Notes: generated by a model from the letters alone, not told the origin. A stretch of 64,000 nt of DNA from DAIOEK01 sp963721445 (GCA_963721445.1 CAVRIZ010000005.1:1922001-1986000); one strand, 5' to 3'; counted from the stretch's first letter, positions 19,369 through 28,507 are shown. Program-made: numbers and translations.

Positions 19369-21252
19369 ATGATCACACAACAAAATGGGAACTTTGTAGA
19401 TGAATATGGTCGAATACTTGTATTGCGGGGTGTCAATTTGGGTGGAAGCTCTAAAGTACCATTTTCACCTAATGGGGCAAGTTGGAAAAAAGAAGGTTTT
19501 TACGAGCATAGAGTTTTATCTTTCGTTGGACGCCCTTTCCCATTAGTAGAAGCAGATGAGCATTTCAAACGGTTGAAAGCCTGGGGATTCACCTTCCTCC
19601 GGTATCTGGTGACATGGGAAGCGATTGAGCATGCTGGCCCGGATGTTTACGATGAAGAGTTCCTGGATTACACACGACAGATTATTGCTAAAGCAGCGGA
19701 TTATGGGATATCCGTCTTCATAGATCCACACCAGGATGTCTGGAGTCGTTTCACCGGCGGGGATGGCGCCCCCGGTTGGACGTTGGAGGTTGCTGGCATA
19801 GATATTTCGAAGCTGCATCAGACCGGTGCAGCCTTCGTCCACCAGGAGAGTGGCGACCCATACCCCAAGATGATCTGGCCGACCAATTACAGCAAACTGG
19901 CTGCTGCTACGATGTTCACCCTCTTTTTCGCCGGTAGTGATTTCGCACCAAAATGTCTGGTGGATGGCATTTCCATCCAGGCATTACTTACAGAATCATT
20001 ACTATGGATCTATCCTTCAACTTGCTAAAAGAATGCAAGGTCTTTCAAATGTGGTAGGGTATGACTCCCTCAATGAACCATCATCTGGTTTCATTGGCCA
20101 AACCGACCTGAATACCCGGACGATCAACCCTTTAAAACTGGGTGCGATGCCTACCATCTACCAATCGATGCTGCTCGCATCAGGAATACCGCAGGATGTG
20201 GATTTCTATAAAATCGGTCTTGCTGGGTTTGTGAAAACAGGAAAGAAGATAATAAATCCCGAAGGCAAATCCATCTGGCTGCCGGGTTATGAGGATATCT
20301 GGAAACATCATGGGGTTTGGGGAATTGGACCGGATGGAAATCCAGGACTGTCCCAACCAGATTATTTCACCCATGTGGGTAACCATCCTGTCGATTTTAG
20401 CGAAGATTACTTCAAACCTTTTGTACGACAGTACGCAGAAAAAATCCGCGCGGTTGATCCGGCGGCTATGATATTCGTGGAAGAGATCCCTGATGAAGCA
20501 AACCTGGTATGGACGGATAACGACCCTGAAAGGATAGTTCACGCTGCTCACTGGTACGATAATATGACCCTGGTTAAGAAAAGCTTTGTACCCTGGTTCT
20601 CGGTTGATGTCAGGACAATGAAGATCATCCTTGGTAAAACGCGGGTTCGAGATAATTTTGCATCGCAGATCGCAGAATTAAAGAGGAAATGCCGTCACCA
20701 AGATGAATAAGTCGCCGCTGCTTGTAGGCGAGGTTGGCATTCCATTCGATCTTTATCAGAAAAAAGCCTATAAAACCGGGGATGAATCGGATCAAATAAG
20801 CGCTCTGGACGCGACCATGAATGCGTTGGAGAGGAATTTTGCCAGTTTCACCCTCTGGAACTACACTGCTGATAATTCTAATGACGAGAGGTGACCAGTG
20901 GAATGATGAAGATCTTTCTCTTTTCTCAAGAGATCAAATGAAGGGATCCGGTGATATTTATGATGGCGGCAGGGCATTGAAAGCGGCAATTCGACCGTAC
21001 CCGCAAAAAATCTCCGGAGAGCCCATCGACATGAGCTTTGATATAACCAGCAAAAGCTTCCACCTTACATACAGGCATCTACCCGGAATTGAGAAGCCCA
21101 CAGAGGTATTCATTCCGCAATACCAGTATCCCGATGGATGCAAGGTGGAAATATCAGATGGACTATACGAATTAATTATGGAAAATCAACTCTTACTTCA
21201 TTGGCCATCAAAAGAGAGTATGATTCACTCCATCACCGTAACGCCAAAATAA
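19369..21252 (+). CDS. Endoglycoceramidase-like glycoside hydrolase family 5, three frameshifts
   Basis: A glycosidase related to endoglycoceramidases/steryl-glucosidases of GH5. The protein is spread over four frames: 19369-20028, 19937-20710, 20703-20894 and 20821-21252. Joined, it gives about 628 aa with all family landmarks: GVNLGGSSKVP (near residue 24), LKAWGFTFLRYLVTWEAIEHAGP, IDPHQDVWSRFTGGDGAPGW, the acid/base Glu in YDSLNEPS, EEIPDE and the nucleophile Glu in LVGEVGIPFD, then a C-terminal beta domain. No signal peptide is seen, so it may act in the cytoplasm. Breaks fall near 19993 (SIQ...YLQNHY), 20680-20690 and 20885; each fits an extra base or a short run error. Three breaks in one gene could also mean true decay. 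Confidence 0.75.
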
Positions 21253-21254
21253 GT

Positions 21255-22181
21255 ATGACTGAAACCACAACCATTCCACCTGGTAAACCATTCACATTGA
21301 TCCAATCCTGGATGATGGCGATCCGTCCTCGCACCCTGCCTGCATCGGCTGCTGGCGTCGTTACCGGTGTTGCACTAGCCATATTGGATGGCTCCTTCAA
21401 GATTTTGCCTGCCCTGGCTGCTCTTGGTGTAGGATTGTTACTGCAGATCTCCAGCAACCTTGCGAATGACGTATTTGATTTCGAACATGGAACGGATACA
21501 CCGGATAGGCTTGGCCCAATCCGAGTCACACAGGCTGGAATTCTATCCGCCAGACAGGTAAAGATTGGCCTGATCACAGTAATTGTTTTGGCAGCATTAT
21601 TAGGTCTTTATCTGGTAACCGTGGCAGGTTGGCCTGTGATTCTGATCGGTGCGGCGGCGATCGCTTCAGCCATTCTTTATACGGGTGGTCCTTTCCCGCT
21701 CGGTTACCATGGATTGGGCGATCTATTCGTTTTTCTTTTTTTTGGCCTGGCTGCAGTTGCAGGAACGTTTTATGTCCAAGCGCTGACGGTCGTTCCGGGG
21801 GTCTGGTGGATGGCCATTGCCATCGGTTTGTTGGTGGTGAATTTGTTGGTGGTGAATAACTTGCGTGATATTCCCACAGACCAAAAAGGTGGAAAGCGCA
21901 CCCTGGCGGTTTTGATCGGCGTCAAGTGGACCCGAACAGAATATCTGATCCTGCAGATTATCGCCTACTTGCTCATACCCTTATTGATCTGGATAAACCT
22001 GATCCCGCTCTGGTCGATCCTGACCTGGCTTTCCATTCCCTATGCAATCAAACTCAGCAACGGGGTATTTACCCGATCGGGAAAAGCACTAAACCCGATC
22101 CTGGGTGGAACCAGTAAGCTGGCGCTGTATTTTGGTTTGTTATTCTTGTTGGGTGTTTTAATCTTTCGTTTTACCAACTAA
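21255..22181 (+). CDS. menA: 1,4-dihydroxy-2-naphthoate polyprenyltransferase
   Basis: Membrane prenyltransferase attaching the polyprenyl tail in menaquinone synthesis. Start ATG 21255 (the frame is open upstream to 21138 but overlaps the previous gene). 308 aa with about eight helices; MAIRPRTLPAS (20-30), the first Asp-rich motif NLANDVFDFEHGTDTPDR, and the second NLRDIPTDQKGGKRTLAV are typical of MenA rather than UbiA or chlorophyll synthase. Gene order gives no other men genes here. It converges with the ABC permease at 22178 with a 4-bp overlap of the ends. Confidence 0.9.
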   Translation: MTETTTIPPGKPFTLIQSWMMAIRPRTLPASAAGVVTGVALAILDGSFKILPALAALGVGLLLQISSNLANDVFDFEHGTDTPDRLGPIRVTQAGILSARQVKIGLITVIVLAALLGLYLVTVAGWPVILIGAAAIASAILYTGGPFPLGYHGLGDLFVFLFFGLAAVAGTFYVQALTVVPGVWWMAIAIGLLVVNLLVVNNLRDIPTDQKGGKRTLAVLIGVKWTRTEYLILQIIAYLLIPLLIWINLIPLWSILTWLSIPYAIKLSNGVFTRSGKALNPILGGTSKLALYFGLLFLLGVLIFRFTN

Positions 22182-22951
22182 TGCGCATTTTGCCAGGGAC
22201 ACAAGACCTTCTCCAGCCAATCTACCCCGAAATATAATCCCAATCCCAACAGACTCATTGCCAGAACCCCCGCATACATGGTGGGATAATCCAGTAAAGT
22301 GCTGCCATTGTAATAAATGTAGTAGCCCAATCCCTTGCGGGTGGCAAATAATTCGGCGATATACAGAACGGCCACGGCTGTTCCAACAGACTGGCGCAGC
22401 GCGGTAAGAATCGCTGGCAGGCTTGCAGGTAAGTAGACAAATCGGAATAAGGCTCGCCTCCCGGCGCCCAAACTTCGCAAACTGTGAATCAATTGGGGCG
22501 GGATTCCTGCCGCCTGGTCCCTGACCAGTACCAAAATTTGAAAAAATAGGATCAGAAATATCAATGCAATTTTGGAAGCGTCGCCCACCCCAAGAAAAAG
22601 CAATAAGATGGTAACGAAGACAACTTTTGGGATGGGATATAGCAAATAGATGACCGGCGCGAAGATTTGACTTAGTCGCTTGGATTGTCCGATCACCAAT
22701 CCGGCCGGTGCGGCAAGGGCAACCGATAGCAGCATGCTGGCCGTCACGCGCCACAGACTGGCAAGGAAATGGCCAGGAAGATCCCCCCCCAGATCTTTGA
22801 AGAATGTACCGATAACCAGGATCGGTGTGGGTAAGATGGACGAATGTAGCAGCATCGCAGCAACCTGCCAGAGGATCAGTAATCCTATGAGAGCGAAAAG
22901 AACATCCCGTTTTCTCATGCTTTTTCCATACTCGCCCGAAGTAAGTCGCAC
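22178..22951 (-). CDS. ABC transporter permease (nitrate/sulfonate/taurine type)
   Basis: 257 aa with about six helices and the BPD permease loop EAA-like segment FFQILVLVRDQAAGIPPQLIHSLRSLGAGRRALFRFVYLPASLPAILTALRQSVG, which contacts the ATPase. It overlaps the upstream ATPase gene by 37 bp, and together with the binding protein at 24663 makes a complete importer on the minus strand. The family carries sulfonates, taurine, nitrate, cyanate, riboflavin or the thiamine precursor HMP; substrate unknown. Confidence 0.88.
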   Translation of the reverse strand: MRLTSGEYGKSMRKRDVLFALIGLLILWQVAAMLLHSSILPTPILVIGTFFKDLGGDLPGHFLASLWRVTASMLLSVALAAPAGLVIGQSKRLSQIFAPVIYLLYPIPKVVFVTILLLFLGVGDASKIALIFLILFFQILVLVRDQAAGIPPQLIHSLRSLGAGRRALFRFVYLPASLPAILTALRQSVGTAVAVLYIAELFATRKGLGYYIYYNGSTLLDYPTMYAGVLAMSLLGLGLYFGVDWLEKVLCPWQNAH

Positions 22952-23682
22952 ATTTCTTGATAAGCTTTCGGTTTTTCCCCCGCCGTGTTGCCCGCTGATG
23001 GATTCTCAAACACAAGTGGATTCAAGTTGGGTATCTTTCCAAGCAAGAGAATATGCTTTCCCATCGATACGGATTCTTCAATGGAATGGGTGACCAAAAT
23101 CATGGTGATACCCTGTTCATCGCATAATTCGAGCGTTATCTTTTGTAGGTCTGAACGGGTGATGGCATCGAGCGACGAAAATGGTTCATCCATTAACAAT
23201 AGATCAGGTTGGATGGCGAGTGTCCGGGCGATGGCTGTACGTTGGCGCTGCCCGCCTGAGATCTGGGCAGGGTATTGGTCTGCCACATCGTCCAATCCAA
23301 GACGGGTCAGCCAATTGTTTGTGAGAGGAAGGGCGGGAATTCCACTGGGTGCATGGGTGCCATCTGGCCCATAAAATGATCTCACCTCAATACCCAGGTT
23401 GGCATTCTCACGTACAGTTGCCCAGGGAAGCAATCCATAATCCTGAAGGATTAGTCCGGTGGAAGGGCGTGGGCGCTTGAGAGGTTCGCCCTTTATTGAG
23501 ATCTCTCCCTGAATGGGTTGAAGTAGTCCCGCTAGCAGATAGAGAAGGGTGGTTTTTCCGCACCCGGAGGGACCAAGAATTGCCCAGGTCTGACCCTGCT
23601 CCACTTGCCAGTTATAATCCTGGAAGATGGGATTTTGGTGGGAGTACCCAAAAGTGAGTGACTGGACTTGGATCATCATCAC
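22915..23682 (-). CDS. ABC transporter ATP-binding protein (nitrate/sulfonate/taurine type)
   Basis: 255 aa. Walker A GPSGCGKT near residue 38, Q-loop LQDYGLLPW, signature SGGQRQRTAIARTLA, Walker B LLLMDEPFSSLD and switch VTHSIEES are intact. The order binding protein, ATPase, permease on the minus strand is compact: 12 bp to the binding-protein stop upstream and a 37-bp overlap with the permease downstream. An insertion of about 15 aa (YGPDGTHAPSGIPALP) lies between the Q-loop and the signature. Confidence 0.92.
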   Translation of the reverse strand: MMMIQVQSLTFGYSHQNPIFQDYNWQVEQGQTWAILGPSGCGKTTLLYLLAGLLQPIQGEISIKGEPLKRPRPSTGLILQDYGLLPWATVRENANLGIEVRSFYGPDGTHAPSGIPALPLTNNWLTRLGLDDVADQYPAQISGGQRQRTAIARTLAIQPDLLLMDEPFSSLDAITRSDLQKITLELCDEQGITMILVTHSIEESVSMGKHILLLGKIPNLNPLVFENPSAGNTAGEKPKAYQEMCDLLRASMEKA

Positions 23683-23694
23683 TGCTCAGGAGTT

Positions 23695-24663
23695 TTATTT
23701 ACCCGGAAGGAAGGACGGGTTTACCGAATCTGAATAAGGGACGTCCACGTTGACCAGGGATTTACTCTTTGCCCAATCCAATGCGTCCTTCCATTCAACC
23801 TCGGTGGGGACACCGGCGGCTGGGTAAGGAGGAGCTTTATAGGAGGACAGTAATGGTTGAGGGACCAATTTTTGTTCGCTCAAAATGGAATTGTATTTCT
23901 GCGGTTCCTTGTTGATCAGTCGGGTTGATTCTTCAATCGCTTTCAAAAATGATCGGATCGCTTCCGGTTTCTGGTCGATCACTTCTTTTCGGAAACTGAT
24001 AACACTAAAGCCATATTCCGGATGAGCTGAGTCGTCCAGAATGATCCTGGCGCCTTGCGAGACAGACAACGCCGCGAGCGGATCTGGCATCACCGCAGCT
24101 TGAATATCACCGGATGCCAGCAGTGCCATCCGGTCAGGCATTTTAGGTACAGCTATGGTCTTGATCTCATCGGTTTTCAGCCCCGCGTTTTCAAGGAGAC
24201 GATAGGTCACATATTCAATCACAGTTCCCTGCGATACTCCAATTTCAACTCCCTTTAATTGCTCTGGAGAGGTGATGCCGGATTTTGCTGAAGCCAGGAT
24301 GAAGAAATGCCCCGCCTGGGCGGTGGGAGTGAGCGCGTAGCGAACGATCTGAACCTGGGTTTTCTCCCTGTTAAAGAAAAAGGTGGACAAGGTCTCGTTG
24401 ATCATCCCATCCACCTGACCGGCGCTGATGAGCTGGTCGCGTTCGGGAGCTGAAGCTACCGGAGTCACTTCCACATTAAGATTATATTTGGCAAAAAGCC
24501 CTTCCTGTTGGGCGACGTAAATTGGTAGTGCGTCAATGATAGGAAGTAGTGCCACCTTGAGAGTCACTGGCTCCCCTTGAGCAACAGGTTTGGGAGTGCA
24601 GGCAGAAAGGGATGAACTTAATACGAAGAGGATCAACATCACGAACGCAATGGATTTTCTCAT
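23695..24663 (-). CDS. ABC substrate-binding lipoprotein, NMT1/SsuA-like
   Basis: Start ATG 24663 has GGAGG directly upstream and begins a lipoprotein signal (MRKSIAFVMLILFVLSSSLSAC). The frame is open to 24903 but that extension runs into the intergenic tandem repeat and is not coding. 322 aa; LKVALLPIIDALPIYVAQQEGLF opens the periplasmic fold, SAGQVDGMINE and GVEIGVSQGTVIEYVTYRLLENAGL are typical of the NMT1/THI5/SsuA family. No TPP riboswitch is seen upstream, which weakens a thiamine-precursor role. Confidence 0.88.
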   Translation of the reverse strand: MRKSIAFVMLILFVLSSSLSACTPKPVAQGEPVTLKVALLPIIDALPIYVAQQEGLFAKYNLNVEVTPVASAPERDQLISAGQVDGMINETLSTFFFNREKTQVQIVRYALTPTAQAGHFFILASAKSGITSPEQLKGVEIGVSQGTVIEYVTYRLLENAGLKTDEIKTIAVPKMPDRMALLASGDIQAAVMPDPLAALSVSQGARIILDDSAHPEYGFSVISFRKEVIDQKPEAIRSFLKAIEESTRLINKEPQKYNSILSEQKLVPQPLLSSYKAPPYPAAGVPTEVEWKDALDWAKSKSLVNVDVPYSDSVNPSFLPGK

Positions 24664-24693
24664 ATGCCTCCGATTAATGTAATAGGTTTTACG

Positions 24694-24722
24694 ATTATAC
24701 ATCCAAGGGATAGCTTGGATAA
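24694..24722 (-). promoter_or_regulatory. Candidate promoter of the ABC importer operon
   Basis: Minus-strand TATAAT (24694-24699) with TTATCC 17 bp upstream (24717-24722). A 7-bp inverted repeat (ATCCAAG 24701-24707 / CTTGGAT 24714-24720, 6-nt loop) fills the spacer and could be an operator. Confidence 0.4.
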
Positions 24723-24801
24723 GGCTGGGTGGAAAGGATCGAAAAATATTCTCCAGAGATGCGGCGTCTCCATGAAGTCGCCAGGCCCCTACCCCTTTCT
24801 G

Positions 24802-25075
24802 TTTTGACAAATCAACTTGCGTTGACACTGTCGCAAACTCTCGTTCGCGTGAATGAGAGTCTGAATTTCCTATTGGTTTTACTCTTTCTTGAGATGTGGG
24901 CATCTAGGAACGGGAGGCATTGCCCGCCACCCTCCAGGTTTTGACAAATCAACTTGCGTTGACCCTGACGCAAACTCCCGTTCGCGTGAATGAGAGTCTG
25001 AATTTCCTATTGGTTTTACTCTCTCTTGTGATGTGGGCATCTGGGAGCAGGAGGCTTCGCCTCCTTCTCCCAGAA
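24802..25075. repeat. 137-bp tandem direct repeat, two copies
   Basis: A segment beginning TTTTGACAAATCAACTTGCG occurs at 24802 and again at 24939, a period of 137 bp. The shared core is nearly identical over about 110 bp (the repeats share GTTCGCGTGAATGAGAGTCTG and GATGTGGGCATCT); the ends diverge. The second copy finishes in a strong hairpin. No coding potential is convincing on either strand. It fills the spacer between the ABC importer operon and tRNA-Glu. Confidence 0.85.
25041..25073. repeat. Stable hairpin at the end of the tandem repeat
   Basis: Inverted repeat of 15 bp with one mismatch closing on a TTC loop (25041-25055 with 25059-25073). There is no T-tract on either side, so it is more like a dispersed palindromic element than a terminator. 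A second, looser inverted repeat (CCCCTTCCCGC 25084-25094 with GCGGGAAGGGG 25127-25137) follows. Confidence 0.6.
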
Positions 25076-25181
25076 TTAACTCTCCCCTTCCCGCAAAAAT
25101 GCCCAGAATGATACGTTCCTTCAAAAGCGGGAAGGGGCTGGGGGATGGGTCATATATTTTTATTAGGTCTCCATAGAATAA

Positions 25182-25272
25182 GTGCCCCTCAGGCGCAGCC
25201 TACACACCGTGCAGAGGAACACCCTGAAGGGTGCTTTTCGAATCCTCGTTTTGGCCTCGTGTACCTCGATGG
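25182..25272 (-). pseudogene. Decayed tRNA-Glu copy
   Basis: On the minus strand this stretch repeats parts of the adjacent tRNA-Glu in order: CCATCG (25267-25272), an exact 21-nt block spanning the anticodon-stem 3' side to the T-loop (25237-25257 matching 25316-25336), TTCCTCTG (25212-25219) and GGGGCAC (25182-25188). Between the last blocks sit insertions, one of them a perfect small palindrome (25220-25233). It cannot fold as a tRNA. It may be an old tandem duplicate or a remnant of integration at the tRNA 3' end. Confidence 0.6.
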
Positions 25273-25301
25273 TATGTGAGGGACATGGGTTAAATAAATA
25301 G

Positions 25302-25374
25302 TGCCCCCAGAGGAATTCGAATCCTCGTTTTGGCCTTGAGAGGGCCACGTCCTGGGCCACTAGACGATGGGGGC
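25302..25374 (-). tRNA. tRNA-Glu (CTC)
   Basis: 73 nt on the minus strand, from 5' GCCCCCA (25374) to discriminator A (25302); acceptor stem GCCCCCA/TGGGGGC, D-arm TCGTCTAGTGG, anticodon stem TGGCC/GGCCA with loop CTCTCAA giving anticodon CTC, and T-arm GAGGA-TTCGAAT-TCCTC all pair. The 3' CCA is not encoded. Confidence 0.95.
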
Positions 25375-25587
25375 GTTAGCGGAGGTAATTCTATCAAAAA
25401 AGCGAATTGCTTACAAGCCTGACCGCTATTCCACAGTGATGGATACCGAAAAATTCTCCAGTGGTATCCATTTCCAAGACATTAATTTGTGCAGTGATTT
25501 TGAATATTACAACCGGAACCTGACCTGGATCTTTCCAGTGTTCCTGCTTCATACCCCCATTGTACCTACTTTATATACTTGAGATGA

Positions 25588-26025
25588 CTATTGCGCCGCT
25601 TGAATCCCCTGTTCGGCCAGCCAGATCAAGATTTGAGATTCGATTAGGTCCCTGATCTGCCGGAATTTCTTCAATTTCTGTTCTGTTGTTCCCTGAATTG
25701 CAGCAGGATCATCAAAACCCCAGTGTAACCGAATTCCCATCCCCGGGAATATTGGGCATTTTTCATCCGCATCTCCACAGACTGTGATCAGGTAGGTAAA
25801 ATCCATCTTCCCCACGTAATCATTTAAGCTTTTTGAATATTGTTGGTCCAAGGAAATGCCAATCTCTTCCATCACCTGAATGGTGAGGGGATTAATTCCT
25901 TTCGGTTCGATACCAGCAGAATATACCTTAAAGTAATCAGCAGCGTGAAACCTTAATAATGCTTCGGCCATCTGGCTTCTGGCAGAATTTCCAGTGCATA
26001 GGAACAAAATATTTGATTTCTCCAT
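25588..26025 (-). CDS. arsC: Arsenate reductase, thioredoxin-coupled type
   Basis: Reduces arsenate to arsenite using a cysteine relay. From the ATG at 26025 the protein has 145 aa, the usual size; the frame is open to 26073. The LMW-phosphatase loop CTGNSARS has the nucleophile Cys10 and Arg16, and the relay cysteines Cys83 and Cys90 (VCGDADEKCP) match the Cys10/Cys82/Cys89 pattern of the Staphylococcus/Bacillus enzyme, which argues against a plain tyrosine phosphatase. No ArsR or ArsB gene is adjacent. The divergent neighbour is a DUF2085 protein. Confidence 0.88.
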   Translation of the reverse strand: MEKSNILFLCTGNSARSQMAEALLRFHAADYFKVYSAGIEPKGINPLTIQVMEEIGISLDQQYSKSLNDYVGKMDFTYLITVCGDADEKCPIFPGMGIRLHWGFDDPAAIQGTTEQKLKKFRQIRDLIESQILIWLAEQGIQAAQ

Positions 26026-26195
26026 AATGGTATATCCAAGATACATTGTACGATTTATATATTGTGTGTTCATATCTTATGTATACAGCAAGTAAATTAA
26101 CCGAATATAAAGCCTGTGTTATGGTTTGGTTAACGATTACCAGACTTGCGGGTTCCAGCCAGGAATCCTATAATCGATCGATAAGGAAAACTCAA

Positions 26196-26985
26196 TTGAA
26201 GACCCATAATATCAAATGGCTGGTTCCAATTGTCTGCCTAGCGGTTCTGATTCTTTGGCTGGCAGAGACTCCGGCAGGATTGCTCGGAAAAGCGGATGCG
26301 GTTGGATATGCCGTCTGCCATCGGATATCGGTTCGCTCATTCTTCCTCGATGATCGACCACTACCTCTTTGCGCCCGGTGTACAGGCATGTATCTGGGTG
26401 CGATGGCAGGATTACTATATCAGTTTTTTGGTTATCCCAGGCGGGGCGGGATGCTCACCTGGAAAACCGGTCTTCCTTTTGCGATTTTTGCGCTTTGCCT
26501 GGTTGTTTGATGGGGCAAATTCCTTTTTACATCTAATACCCGGAATCGCGGGTTTTTACCAGCCAAACAATACCCTTCGATTGATTACAGGATTGGGGAT
26601 GGGACTAGCTATGGCCGCCATCCTTTACCCCGCCTTTCAACAAACCATCTGGCGGCTGTATGATCCCCGGACAATATTTCAATCCCCCAAGCCGTACATA
26701 GTGTTGATTCTTCTCGCGATTATCATCGGTATCCTGACCCTGATAGGAAATCCAATGATCTTATATCCTTTCGCTCTGATCAGCGCGACCGGGGTGATCG
26801 TGATTCTGACTATGGTTTATACCCTGGTGTGGATCATGGTATTTCGTAAAGAAAACTCATTTGACCATTGGTCTGAGCTCCTCATCCCGATATCTGCGGG
26901 ATTTTTAACCACCCTGATCCAAATCGGTGGTGTGGATATGTTGAGGTTTTGGTTAACCGGTACCTGGGCAGGATTTCACTTTTAG
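26196..26985 (+). CDS. DUF2085 membrane protein, one frameshift
   Basis: Predicted inner-membrane protein of the DUF2085 family, function unknown. Start proposed at TTG 26196 behind AAGGAAA; the ATG at 26046 would add unlikely sequence. First part (to 26510) carries the family hallmarks VGYAVCHRISVRSF and LPLCARCTGMYLG, a His/Cys set that may bind metal. The remaining helices continue in the +1 frame from about 26505 (DGANSFLHLIPG to 26985). The break lies in GGTTGTTTGATG and fits one extra T. Restored length is about 262 aa with six to seven helices. Confidence 0.7.
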
Positions 26986-26997
26986 GTGCTATCTGCA

Positions 26998-27026
26998 TTG
27001 GATTAATTTACAAATCACTCTATAAT
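26998..27026 (+). promoter_or_regulatory. Promoter of the small membrane protein gene
   Basis: TTGGAT (26998-27003), a 17-bp spacer, and perfect TATAAT (27021-27026), 39 bp before the start codon at 27065. Confidence 0.6.
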
Positions 27027-27064
27027 AAATCTGATTGTTGGAATAATATTTTATGGAGGAAATA

Positions 27065-27340
27065 ATGGACCAACCAAATCAGCCTGTTGAAGGAATGACC
27101 CCACCCCCAGTACCCGATATGCCCCCCATGCCCGATTTTACGCCGGTAACAGAGCCACCAAAGAAAAAAATGAGCGGATGGCTCATCGCTTTGATTGTTG
27201 TGGTTGTAATTTGTTGTTGTCTGGTTGTTGTCGTTGGTGGAGGATTTGCAATTTTCGGGACTGTATTCAAGGATGTATTTAATAGCTTTGACATGAATGA
27301 TCTCCAGTACCTGGTTCCAGTCAGTCAATTCGTGATGTGA
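27065..27340 (+). CDS. Small single-pass membrane protein with Pro-rich N-terminus
   Basis: 91 aa from ATG 27065, which has GGAGG 7 bp upstream; an in-frame ATG at 27053 overlaps that site. The N-terminal 35 residues are Pro/Met-rich (PPPVPDMPPMPDF), followed by PPKKKMSGWLIALIVVVVI, a membrane helix containing CCC, and a short tail. Its own promoter and terminator flank it. Family and function not recognised; this layout is common for short Chloroflexota envelope proteins. Confidence 0.75.
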   Translation: MDQPNQPVEGMTPPPVPDMPPMPDFTPVTEPPKKKMSGWLIALIVVVVICCCLVVVVGGGFAIFGTVFKDVFNSFDMNDLQYLVPVSQFVM

Positions 27341-27354
27341 TCAAGTAAAAAAGA

Positions 27355-27387
27355 AAACAGGCTGTCTACTGACAGCCTGTTTTTGTA
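27355..27387. terminator. Bidirectional terminator
   Basis: 12-bp inverted repeat (27355-27366 with 27371-27382, loop TACT), A-rich before and TTTTTG after. It serves the small membrane protein (+) and the DUF6544-like gene (-). Confidence 0.85.
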
Positions 27388-27403
27388 TATCGATACCTCG
27401 ACT

Positions 27404-28501
27404 TTATTCCCCTTTTTGCCGAATATACTTCGCTAGGTCAGCGTTGAATGTAGTGTCTTCAATTTCCGCGACCAGCCAGGGACTAGTCTCATCACCCCAG
27501 TTTACCTTGTAAAGCATATTTCCATTTCTCTCTTCGAGATCACCCCACCAGCGCAACAAACCTGATTTTTCGTCACGATGTCGCATTGTTTCAAGATGGA
27601 TCAGGTTACCTGTGATCGGGTCAAAATCAATGGTAAAGGTCTGCACCTTATCTCCATATGGGATATTTAATCTTGCCGTATCCTGATCGACTGGCTCCCA
27701 CCGTGCGAGCGGGTTGGTGATGTAGTAAGCCGGGTAGGCTGTCATCTCTGCCCAGAAACCCTGGTTAGCTGCTTCCTGAGTGTATGGTGCATCCTTCATG
27801 GTCCCGAATGGAAGCTCTAATAGAGTGTGCCCGTCGATATACGATTCGTTTACTTTGAACAATGGGAAAGACCAAACCATTGCTTCCATGTAGTGCCTGT
27901 ATCCGACACCGGAAACATGGGTAAACCGAACTCGCGCGGGAAAGGTTATCCCCATAAATCGGATGGTCCCTCGACCGGTCATCACCGCCGAATGGTAGAC
28001 CGGTATCTCATTGCCGTACAATTCCCTATAGTATCGTTCCACGGGAGCCGGTAATCCTTCGGGAAGATGGATGGTTTCAACTTTACCTGCCTGGCCTGGA
28101 AATGCAGCGAAATGTGCAGGGTTGTACCGAAGTCCCAATACGACGAATAAGACCGCCAGTATGACAAGGTCGATGATGGCGCCCCGGAAAGCCACTTTCC
28201 AATCCAGGATGCAAAGGATGATCGATAGTAAAGCGGCGATAACCATCACAGGTACACCCCACTGCCATTTTGCCAGAAGCGCAATTCCTGAGGCAACAAA
28301 TCCAACCGCCGCCAGAAGCCAGAAGAGACTAAAGATCCTTATTCCATTTGCTCCCAGGTCCCAATGGCCGTTAAGAACCGTAGTTTTGTAAGGTAATTCA
28401 GAAATTGAACCTATGGGAAAATAAGCGACGAATCCCATAAGGTGGACAACCCCATGTAAAATTGCCAATACTGAGAAGATGATTGATAAGACCTTGATCA
28501 T
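27404..28501 (-). CDS. DUF6544-like membrane protein
   Basis: 365 aa: four N-terminal membrane helices (about 1-125), then a soluble domain of about 230 aa (GLPAPVERYYRELYGNEIPVYHSAVMTGRGTIRF...) resembling the DUF6544 family. Conserved-looking elements include WAEMTAYPAYYITNPLARWEPVD and YGDKVQTFTIDFD. It lies 6 bp after the TetR regulator on the same strand and is most likely co-transcribed with and controlled by it. Function unknown. Confidence 0.65.
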   Translation of the reverse strand: MIKVLSIIFSVLAILHGVVHLMGFVAYFPIGSISELPYKTTVLNGHWDLGANGIRIFSLFWLLAAVGFVASGIALLAKWQWGVPVMVIAALLSIILCILDWKVAFRGAIIDLVILAVLFVVLGLRYNPAHFAAFPGQAGKVETIHLPEGLPAPVERYYRELYGNEIPVYHSAVMTGRGTIRFMGITFPARVRFTHVSGVGYRHYMEAMVWSFPLFKVNESYIDGHTLLELPFGTMKDAPYTQEAANQGFWAEMTAYPAYYITNPLARWEPVDQDTARLNIPYGDKVQTFTIDFDPITGNLIHLETMRHRDEKSGLLRWWGDLEERNGNMLYKVNWGDETSPWLVAEIEDTTFNADLAKYIRQKGE

Positions 28502-28507
28502 TTCTAT

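Noticed and set aside
22158..23015. 285-aa minus-strand frame overlapping the ABC permease
   Set aside because: The alternative frame (22178-22951) encodes a clear six-helix BPD permease; this one is Cys/Arg/Ser-rich shadow sequence.
24664..24903. N-terminal extension of the NMT1-like binding protein to 24903
   Set aside because: It reads through the tandem repeat, has no ribosome site, and the lipoprotein signal with GGAGG begins at 24663.
24802..25075. CRISPR array
   Set aside because: Only two long units of 137 bp without spacers of CRISPR size and no cas genes in the window.
25367..25582. 71-aa plus-strand frame overlapping the tRNA-Glu 5' end
   Set aside because: It overlaps the tRNA, has no Shine-Dalgarno sequence and no recognisable features.
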